Origin: Thamnaconus septentrionalis
Taxonomy: Eukaryota > Chordata > Actinopteri > Tetraodontiformes > Monacanthidae
Reading direction: 5' to 3'
Length of the DNA stretch: 64,000 nucleotides
Assembly (NCBI GenBank): GCA_009823395.1
Contig: CM020502.1
Location: 26,910,944-26,974,943 of the forward strand
In this document: positions 1-29,241 of the stretch, piece after piece
Layout of the letters: the number at the start of each line of letters is the position of its first letter
Numbering within the stretch: the first letter of the stretch is position 1
Notes under the pieces: generated by a model
What the model saw: only the letters and a program-made list of their open reading frames with translations
What the model was told of the DNA's origin: nothing
The model's database searches: none
Position numbers and translations under genes: made by a program

Positions 1-1921
1 GCGTTTAGGGGAAGCGTTGAAAAGTGATTGGCGGCTGGCGGAACAGCAAACACGGGTTTCATCACGGGGACACGCAGCACACGCGTGCGTGCGCACACAC
101 ACATACACGCACACACACACAGCCATTAGAGAAACTCCATTTTCCGCATCGCCTCGCTCGCTCGTTCACCGCGACAACAGATAAGTGAGTTGAAGTGCCC
201 CACTCTCTCCTCTCTCTCTCTCTCTCGCTCTCCCTCTCACCCAACCCTCCCTCTCCTCCTCCTCCTCGCTCTGTTTCCCTGTGGAGGGACGACGCTCTTG
301 CCGCCGCCGCCGTTGCCGTTAATTAGGGGACGCTTTCTTTCACTGCTTCCTGGGACTCCAGGTTCCTTTAATTAACGGAACACGGAATTGGCTTCCAGCC
401 GAGGACGCCGCGTCACGCGTGACGGATCAGACAGCGGCCGAGCGAGTCGCTCCACCGTGTTCTGTCAACCTCCATTGGGGGAATTTGGGGATTGACGTCA
501 CAATATATATTTTTGCCATATAAGCAGCCCAGATTTAAGCGCGTTGGATAAAATCTGGAAATCTGAATCTAAATTTAATCTAAAGCTACAAATCGTGAAT
601 TTCTTCCTCGACTCGACTCGACAGGATCATTTTTCCCATGCACCGCCAAAAACAATGAAAAAAAATGTAAAGCCCCCAGACTGAGTGAGTGAAGTTGTGT
701 GTTTTGTCTCAGTGTCTCCTGCAGTTAGTGACTCACACAGATTCCCTCTCGTACAAACACAGCCGGCGGGCACCGACCGACCTGTTCGTTCATCCACCTG
801 ATGGTCTCATGTTTTCTCAAAGAGTCGACTGGCGGATCCGTAGCACCCGAGGCGACGCCCACGCCCTGGATCCCCGCCGTTATTTCGGAGCATCGCTGGC
901 TGTTTTTCCTCGGAGGAGAGTGCCTATTGATTTTGTCAGCAGAATATCGATTTTTTTCCCTCCTCCTCTTCTCTCTCTCTCTTCCCTCCTCGGTTAAAAC
1001 AAAAATAAAAGAAAGAAAGAAAGAAAGAAAGAAAGAAACGCCACTGAGTCTTTGAGCCTGGCCCCAGAGGTGACAGCCTCTAATGCACTTTCATGTTTTG
1101 ATGGGTCTGTTTGGAGTTTATTCCTCACATCAAGTCTCCAGGTGGGGAAGATACTTCTCTGTTTTTCCTGCAGATTGCTCAGGTTGTTCAGCTCCTTCCA
1201 GAAGCTCAGACATAATCAAAGCTCTGCTCTTCTCCTTCTTCTTCTCCTTCTTCTTCTTCTTCTTCTTCTTCTTCTTCTTCTTCTGATCCTCTCGGCTTGT
1301 CTTCCGCTCTTCGTCTTGATCTAAACCGAGTCCATCCATCACAGAGGCCTCGCCGTTTAAAAATGTCACACTCAGAAAATCTCTCACTTCATTCATCCCT
1401 TCCTTCCTTCCTTCCTTCCTTCCTTCCTTCCTTCCTTCCCTCCTTCCTTTCCGTCCTCTCTCCCGTCATCCTGCAAGTTTTCCCCCCTTCTGACCTCGGA
1501 GTCTTCCTCCTTTAATTTAATGCAGATTAGGCTTTTATGTGGGTGCAGGAGGAGGGGGAGGAGGAGGACCTGTGAGAGGCTTTTTCTTTCTTTTTTGTGT
1601 CTCCCTCCTCATTTTCTCAGCCTTAAATCTCAGCACAAAGGGACTAATTTCATAGCGGCTGCTGCGCCGTCAAATCCCCGTGAAGCCGTTCACCGCGCAT
1701 CGCCGCCCGTCACGCTCCAACCTCGGCCATCGCCGCTCCAAAGTCGCTGAAGCCTCTGTTTAAATGGCGAGTGGGAAATGCCAACATCTGTTACTTCCAC
1801 CGCCGCCGCCGCCGCCGCTGCTCGTCGGGACCAATCGTTAGGAGTCTGCCACGTCTTGATTGGACCGTGGCCGCTGGCATCGCTGTGTGTGTGTGTGTTT
1901 GCCACTGCGCCAAGCCCTGAG

Positions 1922-1961
<40 letters not shown>

Positions 1962-2158
1962 CCAGCTTTATCTCACCTGTCAGGTGGTGTAATCACTTTT
2001 TCCGACGTTGGACAGGAAGATGCTTTGGCTCGCTCCCTCCAAAAGCTGTTTTCTTCCCCCCTGCAACTTTTGATCAATCACACAATACCCATCTCCCACA
2101 CTCCCCCCACCTCACCTACCTCACCTCACCTACCTCACCCTTCCTCTTTGTCCCGCAG
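1..2158. other. Sequence upstream of the first visible synaptotagmin exon
   Basis: No coding exon could be supported here. The reading frames present are low-complexity shadows. The stretch is probably the 5' flank or first intron of the synaptotagmin. It holds a GAAA run near 1009-1037, a CTT/TTC repeat near 1222-1284, a TTCC repeat near 1397-1448 and a CA repeat near 1923-1959. The exon for the luminal N-terminus should end one base into a Leu codon, because the next exon starts with two bases of that codon. No such exon was recognised here. Confidence 0.5.
493..524 (+). promoter_or_regulatory. CRE plus TATA-like element, candidate promoter
   Basis: A perfect cAMP response element TGACGTCA lies at 493-500. 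About 17 bp further on is CATATAAG (517-524), a TATA-like box that is also one base from a CArG box. This spacing matches known CREB-driven promoters. It could start an alternative synaptotagmin transcript. No transcript evidence is available. Confidence 0.35.
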
Positions 2159-19882
<17,724 letters not shown>

Positions 19883-21290
19883 GCGGGCCGACTTTCAGCG
19901 CCCGCCTTGTAGTACTCTTTAGCCAGTATGTGTAAATACCTCAGTGATATATGGGTCCATCCATGTAAACCCTGCCCCCTTCCAGCTTTATTGTCCCCCT
20001 GACATCAGAATTGTTCGACCATCCCTCCATCCATCCCAACCACATTTTTTTGTCCATCACGTTCCCAAAACTTCCCTGGCTTCCTTTTTGTTTTTGATCG
20101 TCAACTCCTCCATCTGTGAGCCCTTAAACTGCCCTTGACCTTCTTTTAAGCAATATGATCTGTATAGATAGCGCATGACTGAAAGAAATTTATTGTACCA
20201 CAGTTGTATATATAAGTATGCTGACAGAAATTCTTTCTAGTTAATGTGTTTGTATGTTGTTACCCGTTTCCTAATCTGTGTATATCTTGATGTTTTTAAT
20301 AAGATGTTCTATTTTAAATTATGTAAATGCAGATATAGAGGAAAGCCAATATTATATTATCCCAGGATTTAAAAATTCTACCTTATTACCTTATCGCATT
20401 CCAGATTAAGAAAAAAAAAAAGACAAAGAGAGATTCCACGCAGTACACTAGTGGAAGTATATTCACATTGTAAAGGATGGCGTCTGGCTTTAAGTTCAGC
20501 AAGAGATCAGGACGGGAAAGACGGACAGACAAAACACACCAAGTTTCGAAATACAAGGCCATTAACTGCTATGGTTCTGTGGAAAAAATTATATATATCT
20601 ATAAATATATATATTATGCTGCTGGAAATTATACAAGCACATGATTTCGTACAACTTTTTCTACTTATTTCTCAATGAGAGGACCTTTATGTTCAGCTGC
20701 ACACTCTAAGCAGAAACAGTAGAACCCGCAAGCCTGTAATCCCTCCATACTGGGTAGTTTCTTTCAAGCGAAAGAAAGATAGGTTCTCGTCTTTTCACAT
20801 CCGCTAGCGTTCTTTTTTTCCAAACATGGGAAAAAATACACAGTATAGTTTGCCGACAAAACTAAACCACTCAGCCCTTCAGAAACAGACCCCATGTGGA
20901 AAAAAAAGCACCAAGCTGTAGCCACTGTGTCCTTAAGCTTGTTTAACAAGATTTTGTTAACCGTTTACTTTAAACAGCATTGTTATTGTTGTTGTCGTTG
21001 GGAGTATATTACATTTCAGGGCCGTTGGTCCGACCTCTGAGGAGGGACTGCGGTTATAAGACGACTATTTTTTAGAGCAATCCAGCGTCTTTGCCTATTT
21101 TTCTGTAAACTGCATGGTTCTTTTTCTTTTTACCTCGGAGGGGAGGGAAGGTGGGGAGGGGGGGTCTACTGACACCAGGGGGCAGTATCTTCAGATCCCC
21201 TTGCCTTCAATCAGAGGAGAAGAGTTGGAAAAAATGGAAAAGAAACAAATCAAAGGGTGATGATGATGTTTCGTCTTCGGCTTGACTCGG

Positions 21291-21352
21291 TGACGTCAGC
21301 AGGGGGGAGAAACCAGTTTCTAAACACTGCCATTGTCCGAGAGGTGACGTCA
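21291..21352 (+). promoter_or_regulatory. Pair of perfect CREs
   Basis: TGACGTCA occurs at 21291-21298 and again at 21345-21352, 54 bp apart. Paired CREs are typical of cAMP-inducible promoters. They lie about 70-130 bp before a small reading frame and inside what otherwise looks like 3' UTR. Confidence 0.35.
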
Positions 21353-21420
21353 CGTCGGGACCCTCTCCTTGCGCACACTCCCACTAGCTCAGTGGCTGTA
21401 GCTTCGGTTTATTGGGAACA

Positions 21421-21588
21421 ATGTCTTCGGCTGCTGCGGTGGCGGCCCTGCTCTCAGTCTTTGCTTTGTGTTGCCTTCTCACAGTGACAATAGAGTTAGC
21501 CATGTTTTACTGCCAGTTTTACCTTTTACGTGGCTGCTGTTTTTGCACTGGATGTCTTTTTGAACTTTTGCTTGTCAACGTCTTTTGA
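21421..21588 (+). CDS. Possible 55-residue microprotein, unrecognised
   Basis: ATG at 21421 has A at -3 (AACAATGT). The frame ends with TGA at 21586-21588. The N-terminus MSSAAAVAALLSVFALCCLL is hydrophobic like a signal peptide or membrane anchor. A Cys-rich part (GCCFCTGC) follows. I know no family for it. It could be chance translation of 3' UTR. The only support is the paired CREs upstream and the good start context. Confidence 0.2.
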   Translation: MSSAAAVAALLSVFALCCLLTVTIELAMFYCQFYLLRGCCFCTGCLFELLLVNVF

Positions 21589-22856
21589 AAAGACTTTGGT
21601 TTTTTTGGGGGGTCTGGGGAGGTGGGAGGGACAGGGTGGTAGATGTTGGCTGGCTTTCTTTCAGGACACTCTGGGGGTGGGGGTTCGGGGGTGAGGAAGG
21701 GGGGGCCAGAAATGGCAATTTTTAAAAAAACAAAGTAGGAAAAGCAACGATGACAAATCACTTTTCAGCCGACGGAACTTTGATGAGTTTTGTTTTCTCG
21801 TTGGCGCAAGGCAACACCAAGAGGTGGAGAGATAACCGTAAAGTTAATGGTCTGTGTAGCCGATCAGTCCATCACGTCCTTTACTACGGGTCCAATCAGC
21901 AACGGAATAAGTTTCGATCCATGAGAAACCACAACGTCCCTTATCTCAGAGGGGCCTCTTGCATATACTCGACGCTAGCTTTCCGGAGGACTTTCTAAAT
22001 GTTTTCAATGTTCTTGTGTAGTGGATAGCACTATTATGAAAAAAAAACAAAACACTAACTCGTCATTCCATATGAGTCCCTGAGGACTGCTTTGTGTATC
22101 ACTGTGACTGCCGTGTGTGCTTAGAGATGTAGACTTATCAGTAGGTAGCGATAAACCAGTATGTTCTCTAGTGATGTCGTAGCGTTTAAATGCCATTTTT
22201 CCTTCTAGATGCAAAGAAAGAGTGAGAAAGAGAGGCGTCACGTAGAGTTGAAAAATATATATCGATTTAAAAAAGAAAAGGCGTTCTAGTCGAAAAAAGA
22301 GGGGTCGGCTTCACACAGCATTTTGTTGAGCACTGTGCAATACTTGTATGTTCATCCCATAGTGTTAACAGGGGTGGTGCTGTCGGCGGGAATCGAGGAA
22401 AAAAAAAAAGAAATCGCAAAAGCGTCAGAAGCGGCAATTCTAGTCCTGAGAGACATTTCCCGTGAGACAGTTAGGACACAGCACACGTAGATTGAGCCTC
22501 CAGGTTGGAGTTTGGACACCTCGGTTCGGGGCTCCTCCCTTCGCGCTGCTTTGTTTTCCCTCCTCTCGTGCACACACAGCTCCAGCATCAGAAATTTCAG
22601 GGAGTCTTCAAAAAACAAAACAAAATAAAAGATTCTACATCTGAGTATATATACATATACATACACACATCCCTTAAAATTTTCCATGTAGATATATATT
22701 TACTTATTTGTGTGAGAATTGTATATCTAGATGACTATACAGGTGACGCAGAGATGATTATTCAGATATCCCGCATTTCTCTATCATATCATCATTGCAT
22801 AATGTCAATTATTATTATGGGTCGTATTTTAATTTATCAACTGCTTTACTTAAAAA

Positions 22857-22862
22857 AATAAA
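22857..22862 (+). terminator. syt5: AATAAA poly(A) signal, candidate for synaptotagmin
   Basis: Canonical signal about 3 kb after the stop codon, followed by a GT/T-rich stretch (TCTGGTTTTATATTTG). Confidence 0.4.
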
Positions 22863-23873
22863 ACCTCTGGTTTTATATTTGAGATGAAAAAAGTCTGAAT
22901 GTACAGATTGGACTGTGTCGGTGTGGACTACCTTAACCGTGAGATTAGATGTTCTTTGCACTTTTTGTTGTAAATTGGTCATTTTTGTTTTGTTTGTTTG
23001 TTTTCCTTTCAGTGAGATTTTCGAATTATTTGTTAAACTCTTTTTGGGTTTAAAATCCCCTTCCTATGTCTGATGGCTTTCCAGAATCAATGAATTTTTT
23101 TCTTCTATCTTCAGATACATTCCCAGTCCCACGCTAAACCGAGGGACTTACTTTTTAATTTCATTTATTTGACATGTTTCACATGTGAAGATCCATGAAT
23201 TCCAATACAGCTTCAGATTTAAATCAAAATGAAAAATTAATTTAGTGTTTGTTTGTTTTGTTTTTTTAGCTCTTTAAATGGCCTGAGCTTATTCATTATT
23301 ATCATTAGTGCAACAAACAATACTGATCAAGTAGAATAAGCTGGACTAGCAGGTGACTCAGTGAGGGGCAGCGCTGCAGAACTCATTGGATTGTGAAAAG
23401 CCATTTACCTGCAGCTCGCCTTGCTCACATTTCCCTGCGTGAATAATGGAAAGACAAATAAATTGTCGTTGACAACAATTAATCTTTTTCCAGCTCTCTG
23501 TATAACCAAATTCTCTTCGGGGTGACAAGCCACAACTGACCTTTTCCACTAAACAAAGCTGTGTAAAGTATTAGAATCTGATGCTGTAGAAAGATCCTAG
23601 TTGCCTTTGTGTATATCGACTGCCTGCTTGAGTGTTTTTGTGCGTGGAAGTTTCCTCTGTACTCTCGTAGAACTGTTTTTGGGGTGTTTTTTCCTGCCAT
23701 AATCGCTCGCGGCGACGGTGCTGCCGCAGACAGTTATATTTGCAGTGTATACCTTCATTTTATTTTTTTATTTTTTTGACGAGGTGTTTTACAATTCCGT
23801 TTCACTTTGTGTAGTGATTCACTCTGTGGAGTTTTCTGACTGTTGTTATATAACTTCATATACACAAATGATC

Positions 23874-23879
23874 AATAAA
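23874..23879 (+). terminator. syt5: AATAAA poly(A) signal, candidate distal end of synaptotagmin mRNA
   Basis: Canonical signal about 4 kb after the stop, followed by TGTTTTATTTCCTGTTG, which can serve as the downstream GU-rich element. Confidence 0.45.
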
Positions 23880-24329
23880 AATGTTTTATTTCCTGTTGAT
23901 ACAAGGCGTTCAATGTCCTGTTTTCATCGTATCGCGTCGTTTTCATTTATCTGGATACACATGCGAGACAACAGCTTTCGACAAGTCGTCGCTGCCACCC
24001 ATTGGACAAAGGGATCATGACACCTGCGGGTAAAAGATATTTCTTTTTTTTTTTTTTTTTAAAAAAAAGAAAGAAAGAAAAGTTATATTTCCCATTCTTC
24101 TCCATTTACACATCTGTTAGTAACTGAAAAAAACAACGAATTTATTGGACACACACACGGGACATTTAATCTCCATTTTATGTAATAAGACTGCAAACGG
24201 ATAAATGGGATAGAGAAGTGAAAACAAACTGCTTTAAGTAAAAACCATATCGATAAATAAATCTTTAGAAAAAACGAGGAGGGAAAAAAAAACCCTGAAT
24301 TATTATTATTATTATTGTTATATTGCGTT

Positions 24330-24760
<431 letters not shown>

Positions 24761-24869
24761 TTCCCTGTAAGTTAGTAGCTCTAGGGTTTGGCGCAGACGA
24801 GGTGTGCGCCACACACACACACACACACACAGCGAGACGACCTTGCAGTTTTGGAGAGACTGCGTTGCA

Positions 24870-24890
24870 ATGTTGTCCTACATCATTGGC
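24870..24890 (+). CDS. cyb5r3: Cytochrome b5 reductase exon 1 (21 coding bases)
   Basis: It encodes only MLSYIIG and ends at a strong donor, GTGAGT. The start has G at -3. It is chosen because exon 2 continues the hydrophobic anchor in phase 0 and the length then fits the family. Confidence 0.75.
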
Positions 24891-27800
24891 GTGAGTATAT
24901 ACGTGAGCTCAACCGTGTTTATGTGTTAGCTCGAACCGTTGCTGCAGCTAAGGCTAACAAAGCTAAGCTTTAAAGAGGTGCTTCTGTTCTAACGAGTTGA
25001 CTTGGGAAGCTCCAGTGGGCCACTGCCCACAGGAATCAATGACTCACTTCTCCTATTATGGATTACACACACAAACACACACGAAGGAGAAATCCGGAGT
25101 TGGCTGGAATGGGACACCGCCCATCCAAGGCTAATGCTTGGTTGCCTAACTCTGTTTGAACTCGCAGCTCATCCGAGGCGGCTTCGACAGCATCATCAAC
25201 CTCATCTTCAGACTGTTCTTCTCCAAGAGGAGACCTGCCATCACCTTAGAGGACCCGAACATCAAGTATGCACTGCGGCTGCTGGACAAACAGGTTGGTT
25301 AACACGCGCCACTGCCGACCCTCTGCCAACCAGAGACTTGAGGGCTAAAGCAGAGCAGAAGCCCAGCTTGGACCTACCGCGGCAGGTGTTTCTCGTTGGT
25401 GAAGTTGTTGCGCACCTTTGACCTTTGCAGATAGTCAGTCACGACACCAGGAGGTTCCGCTTCGCCCTGCCCTCCGCCGAACACGTCCTGGGTCTGCCAG
25501 TCGGTGAGTGAAGCAGCAGCAGCGGTGTCTATCGCGGTGTCGAGCCAGTAGCTGTGCCAGAAGCAGAAGCTGTTATCAGCGCAGCGTCAGGCCGCCAGAT
25601 AAGTGGAGGAAGGTTGTCCTTTAAAGTGCTTTAAACAAAAACGTTTGAGTACAACATTTTGCGTGAAGATGATAAGAAGATCAATCGTTTTTCCCTCGAA
25701 CATGTCTTGAATTCATTTATATCACGGTTCAGTTAATCACCCTTGAAACTCGAACCTTCCAGATCACTGATTATATACAACTAAGCTTTTTATTTTTATC
25801 AAGATTATACACTAATTCCTTATTCAGACGTCACATCAAGACATACTCATTTTTTTTTTTTTTTTTTTAATTAGTATCACCTACTAACCCATGTGAATAA
25901 TTTGTTAGAATATTGAATCTGATGCTTTAAGGTTTTTGTTGTTTTAAAATTAGATTGAGGGAAATTGTATTTGGACTTTAACTACAAGATTTTCAACCTA
26001 GCCTTCCAATATGTTGCATTGTGACTTTGACCCCTCAAAAAAAAAAGTCAAATAATTTTGTCTATCATTTCCCTTCTTTATGTAACACATTTTTATAGCA
26101 GATTTAATTTTTACACGCATTTGTCTGTGATGTTTCCGCCCCCTGCAGGCCAGCACATCTACCTCTCCGCCAAGATTGACGGCAAACTGGTGGTGCGTCC
26201 ATACACTCCAGTCTCCAGCGATGACGACAAGGGCGTCGTTGACTTGGTGATCAAGGTAAAAGCAGACACATTCTTGATCTTCCTTGGTGTCTAATCTTAT
26301 TTTTGTAACCACATTTACACCGCTGCCCCCTGCTGGCAGGTCTACTTTAAAAACACCAACCCCAAATTCCCCGAGGGCGGGAAGATGAGCCAGTACCTGG
26401 AGAGCCTCAAGATCAACGACGTCATCGACTTCAGGGGACCCAGCGGTCTGCTGGTATACAAGGGCAAAGGTGAGCGCCCCCTGCTGGTGCTGGTGAAGAG
26501 GTGAGAAGGGTTCAGTCTGGAGCTGCTGTCGGTTCTGACGCCTCCACTCGTCCTTGTTCCCCCTGCAGGTGTTTTTGCAGTGCAGGCTGACAAAAAGTCT
26601 CCAGCTGAGACCAGGACGGCCAAACACCTGGGCATGATCGCTGGAGGGACAGGTGAGAACCAGGAAGTAGTCTGTCTCACCCTCACTTCTCTAGTTGTGC
26701 ACATACATCCTATATCTATACTTTTTTTTTTTTTGATTTAAAATTGGCCGCAAGAGTTTATTCTAGCAAGAAGGAGCAGTTAATGCAGAGTGCTTCAAAA
26801 TCACAGAGAAGCTCAGAAGGAGGCAATTTAGCTTCTACCTGCGTTTCCATGACCCCTAGAATTGTACAAAACCTAAATATCGCGATTTAAAACTGGTCAT
26901 GGAAACACCTCGACTTCGGAGAACCTCTCAAATATTGCTTAAAGGTTTTGACATTTTGGTTTTTCAGACGTATCCATATTGAAGTATCAGGCAAAAGTAT
27001 CATGGAAACACTTTTTTCGCATTTACATGTTACCGGACGTGACGTACGTGGTCATGTGACCAAGTTCACTTCAAATAGCTGTTCCAAAACGCTTAATGTT
27101 TTGCACCTCCATCTTCCTCAAAGAGGGTTCTCGCCAGATGAGATTTGACGAGAATTGCGGCTAATGCGCTTCGCATCGCAAATTGCAATTGTACTTCGTC
27201 GAAATTTTAGAAATATTGCTTTTATTTTGCGAAAAACTGTCATGGAAACGCAGCGACACACACCAAGTTGTTTCAGGACCTCTTTGTTCTCAGTGATTTA
27301 AAGCAGCAGCAACAGAACAGTTGAGGAGTGTTTGTCCTTTCGCTGCGATGAAGACATTTGGTCCTTGAAGATGGGATGGACTGGACAGACTCGCATCTGT
27401 CTCGTCTGCATGTCCCTGTGATTGGTGCACGGAGCTCTTGAACGCCACAAGGTTGCTTAATACTCTATCACCATTACAGTTGCATGGTATGTGAATGTTG
27501 TGTAACTTCCTGTGACTTTATTTGAACAACACACACGCGCTGGGGAAACAAACAGGGTGTGCTCGGCGTTCCTGTTTGGTCTCCTTAAGCAGATTAAAAA
27601 ACGGTGACACAACCGTCGTCAGACGACCCCTCGGGCATCTTTTCCCACAGCAGCCTTGCAAGTGTGGAAAAATTATGTGAGGGTACAAAAAAGCATATAC
27701 TGACATAAACATATTTCTTAAAAAATAAAAAAGTCCCATAGCGTTACAGTAAAAAAAAATTACCAACAAATATTTTTAGATATTTATTCTTTTGGGGCAG

Positions 27801-29241
27801 AAAGTGGACAAATCTATGTAGGTGTTGCCCTGTCATTATATGTGATGCGAGGCCAGTCAAAGTTCAGTATATTCTTGAAGGATAAAAAAAATAAACATTC
27901 AACATTTCAATCATAAAAAGAACATCAACACTCTGAAATATATTTTAATGCGAAAATTAAAAATTTTAGGAAAAACCTTTTTTTCTTTCAAAAAAAAAAC
28001 ATGTACAGTTAAGATTCTAATTTTGTTGAAAACAAACAAACAAAACAACAAAGCTGGATCTATGAAAGCTGAGCAGCAGTTCCACATCTGCGATTGACCT
28101 CCGTGTGTTTCCCTGCAGGCATCACCCCCATGTTGCAGATCATCAGCGCTGTGATGAAGGATCCCCAGGACACCACGGTCTGCCACCTGCTGTTCGCAAA
28201 CCAGGTGCGTCCGGCCGACCGCTGCGCAACTTTCCCTGGTGATAGAGGATTTGATGTTGACACTTCCTGTCCTGCGTCCACAGAGCGAGAAAGACATCCT
28301 GCTGCGGCCGGAGCTGGAGGAGATCCAGGCCAACAACCCCGATCGCTTCAAGCTGTGGTTCACTCTGGACCGAGCACCACAAGGTAGCGACACCGCGCTG
28401 TATTGAGCTTTGTCTTTGGAATTCGGTCTCAGTATCTGACATCACTGATGTTGGTTACAACTTTTTTCTGTCAAATTTCAGACTTGTTGAGATTTTGTTC
28501 TCTCTCCTCCTTTGGCATGCTAAGCTCTCATACAACAGTCATCTCTGTGAATTTTTTGGCAGTTCTGAGTTTTTAAAATTTTGGCCCCCGAAAAAAAAAA
28601 AATTCTGGATAGGAAGTCGATTTTTTTTTTGTTGATTTGCACTCAGCCAGTCCGTCTCATGCTAAACTAGGACGTTGGTTTCAGTGCATTTTGGACTGTT
28701 TAAAATATTTTTATGAATTATTATTAGCATACAAAATGTTGTTTTTTTCTGATGTTCAGACATGTTGAAATTTTGCTTGGAAAAGGTCGGTCCCATGCTA
28801 AGTCACATTGGTTTCGGTGCGTTTCGGGCTGATCTGAGCTCAGAAGTTCATAAAAGATGATTTATTGATTTTTTTGATTTTATTTTTTTAGATCAAGGTC
28901 TTGTCTGAAACCTGAAACAATTTGTCAGGTCAAATGTAAAATTGTTAATAAGAGCATAAAATCTCAACACGTCTGAAACATTCTTCTTCGTCGCCATGGT
29001 TTGTGGATATTAGATGTTAGTTGCTTCAACCTGACAAGGCACTCACCACTATTTGACTTGTGCTTCAGACTGGGACTACAGCCAGGGCTTCATCGGTGAG
29101 GACATGGTGAGGGAACACCTGCCTCCGCCCGGTGAGGACACCTTCATCCTGATGTGTGGACCCCCTCCCATGATCCAGTTTGCCTGCAATCCCAACCTGG
29201 ACCGCGTGGGCCACGCCAGCAGCCAGAGATTCACCTTCTAA
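24870..29241 (+). CDS. cyb5r3: NADH-cytochrome b5 reductase (CYB5R3-like), complete
   Basis: FAD flavoenzyme passing electrons from NADH to cytochrome b5, for fatty-acid desaturation, sterol synthesis and methaemoglobin reduction. Nine exons: 24870-24890, 25168-25293, 25431-25503, 26149-26255, 26340-26469, 26569-26652, 28119-28204, 28284-28383 and 29069-29241. They join without phase conflict into 299 residues (human CYB5R3 has 301). The order is a hydrophobic membrane anchor (1-28), the FAD-binding barrel with RPYTPVSS (90-97) and GGKMSQ (122-127), and the NADH domain with GGTGITPM (178-185) and CGPPPM (272-277). [20 protein letters not shown] and [13 protein letters not shown] favour CYB5R3 over CYB5R1 or CYB5R2. 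A fish cyb5r2 remains possible. The N-terminus MLSYIIG lacks the Gly-2 that is myristoylated in mammalian CYB5R3. It converges with ppfibp1. Confidence 0.85.
25168..25293 (+). CDS. cyb5r3: Cytochrome b5 reductase exon 2: anchor and start of catalytic core
   Basis: Acceptor CTCGCAG, donor CAG|GTTGGT. It encodes [18 protein letters not shown], then [20 protein letters not shown], the conserved entry to the FAD domain. Confidence 0.93.
25431..25503 (+). CDS. cyb5r3: Cytochrome b5 reductase exon 3
   Basis: Acceptor TTTGCAG, donor TCG|GTGAGT, 24 codons plus one base. It encodes [19 protein letters not shown] and LGLPV, part of the FAD-binding barrel. Confidence 0.95.
25504..26148 (+). other. Cytochrome b5 reductase intron 3
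   Basis: 645 bp, AT-rich, with a T/A homopolymer block near 25851-25872. No exon or known repeat was seen. Confidence 0.7.
26149..26255 (+). CDS. cyb5r3: Cytochrome b5 reductase exon 4: FAD-binding motif
   Basis: Acceptor CCCTGCAG, donor AAG|GTAAAA. It encodes (G)[15 protein letters not shown] and [13 protein letters not shown]. The RxYTxxS motif contacts the flavin in this family. Confidence 0.96.
26340..26469 (+). CDS. cyb5r3: Cytochrome b5 reductase exon 5
   Basis: Acceptor TGGCAG, donor AAAG|GTGAGC, after a very short intron of 84 bp. It encodes [20 protein letters not shown] and [18 protein letters not shown] holds the FAD pyrophosphate. Confidence 0.96.
26569..26652 (+). CDS. cyb5r3: Cytochrome b5 reductase exon 6
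   Basis: Acceptor CCCTGCAG, donor ACAG|GTGAGA. It encodes [20 protein letters not shown] and GMIAGGT, leading into the NADH-binding Rossmann-like domain. Confidence 0.96.
26653..28118 (+). other. Cytochrome b5 reductase intron 6
   Basis: 1.5 kb. A family B inverted-repeat element occupies 26840-27253. The rest (27260-28100) is AT-rich, with no exon seen. Confidence 0.7.
26840..27253 (+). mobile_element. Inverted-repeat element, family B copy 2
   Basis: The ends TGCGTTTCCATGAC and GTCATGGAAACGCA are perfect inverted repeats. The interior contains a second internal GTCATGGAAACACCTCGACT block and CATGGAAACACTTTTTTCGC. It has no coding capacity and is related to 7704-7962 and 42741-43092. Confidence 0.8.
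28119..28204 (+). CDS. cyb5r3: Cytochrome b5 reductase exon 7
   Basis: Acceptor CCCTGCAG, donor CAG|GTGCGT. It encodes (G)[17 protein letters not shown] and [17 protein letters not shown] is the glycine-rich NADH pyrophosphate loop. Confidence 0.96.
28284..28383 (+). CDS. cyb5r3: Cytochrome b5 reductase exon 8
   Basis: Acceptor GTCCACAG, donor CAAG|GTAGCG. It encodes [18 protein letters not shown] and [12 protein letters not shown]. Confidence 0.96.
28384..29068 (+). other. Cytochrome b5 reductase intron 8
   Basis: 685 bp. It contains two or three diverged direct copies of a short unit with CAGACTTGTTGAGATTTTG/CAGACATGTTGAAATTTTG and a TTGGTTTCGGTGCGTTTCGG-like block. No exon was seen. Confidence 0.6.
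29069..29241 (+). CDS. cyb5r3: Cytochrome b5 reductase last exon
   Basis: Acceptor GCTTCAG, stop TAA at 29239-29241. It encodes (D)[36 protein letters not shown] and the C-terminal RFTF. The aromatic C-terminus is typical of the family. Confidence 0.96.

Larger units (their letters stand above)
19883..23900 (+). other. syt5: Probable 3' UTR of the synaptotagmin
   Basis: AT-rich single-copy-looking sequence follows the stop, as expected for the long 3' UTRs of Syt1-class mRNAs. AATAAA signals occur at 22857-22862 and 23874-23879, and either could end the mRNA. The extent is inferred. Two CREs and a 55-codon frame lie inside and are listed separately. Confidence 0.45.

Noticed and set aside
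689..1055. Frames upstream of the synaptotagmin that might be the missing N-terminal exon
   Set aside because: They lack the acidic/basic luminal segment expected before the membrane helix, and no donor leaves a single base of a Leu codon.
25998..26627. 209-codon frame on the minus strand
   Set aside because: It is the antisense of cytochrome b5 reductase exons 4-6, which are proven on the plus strand by family motifs and splice phases.
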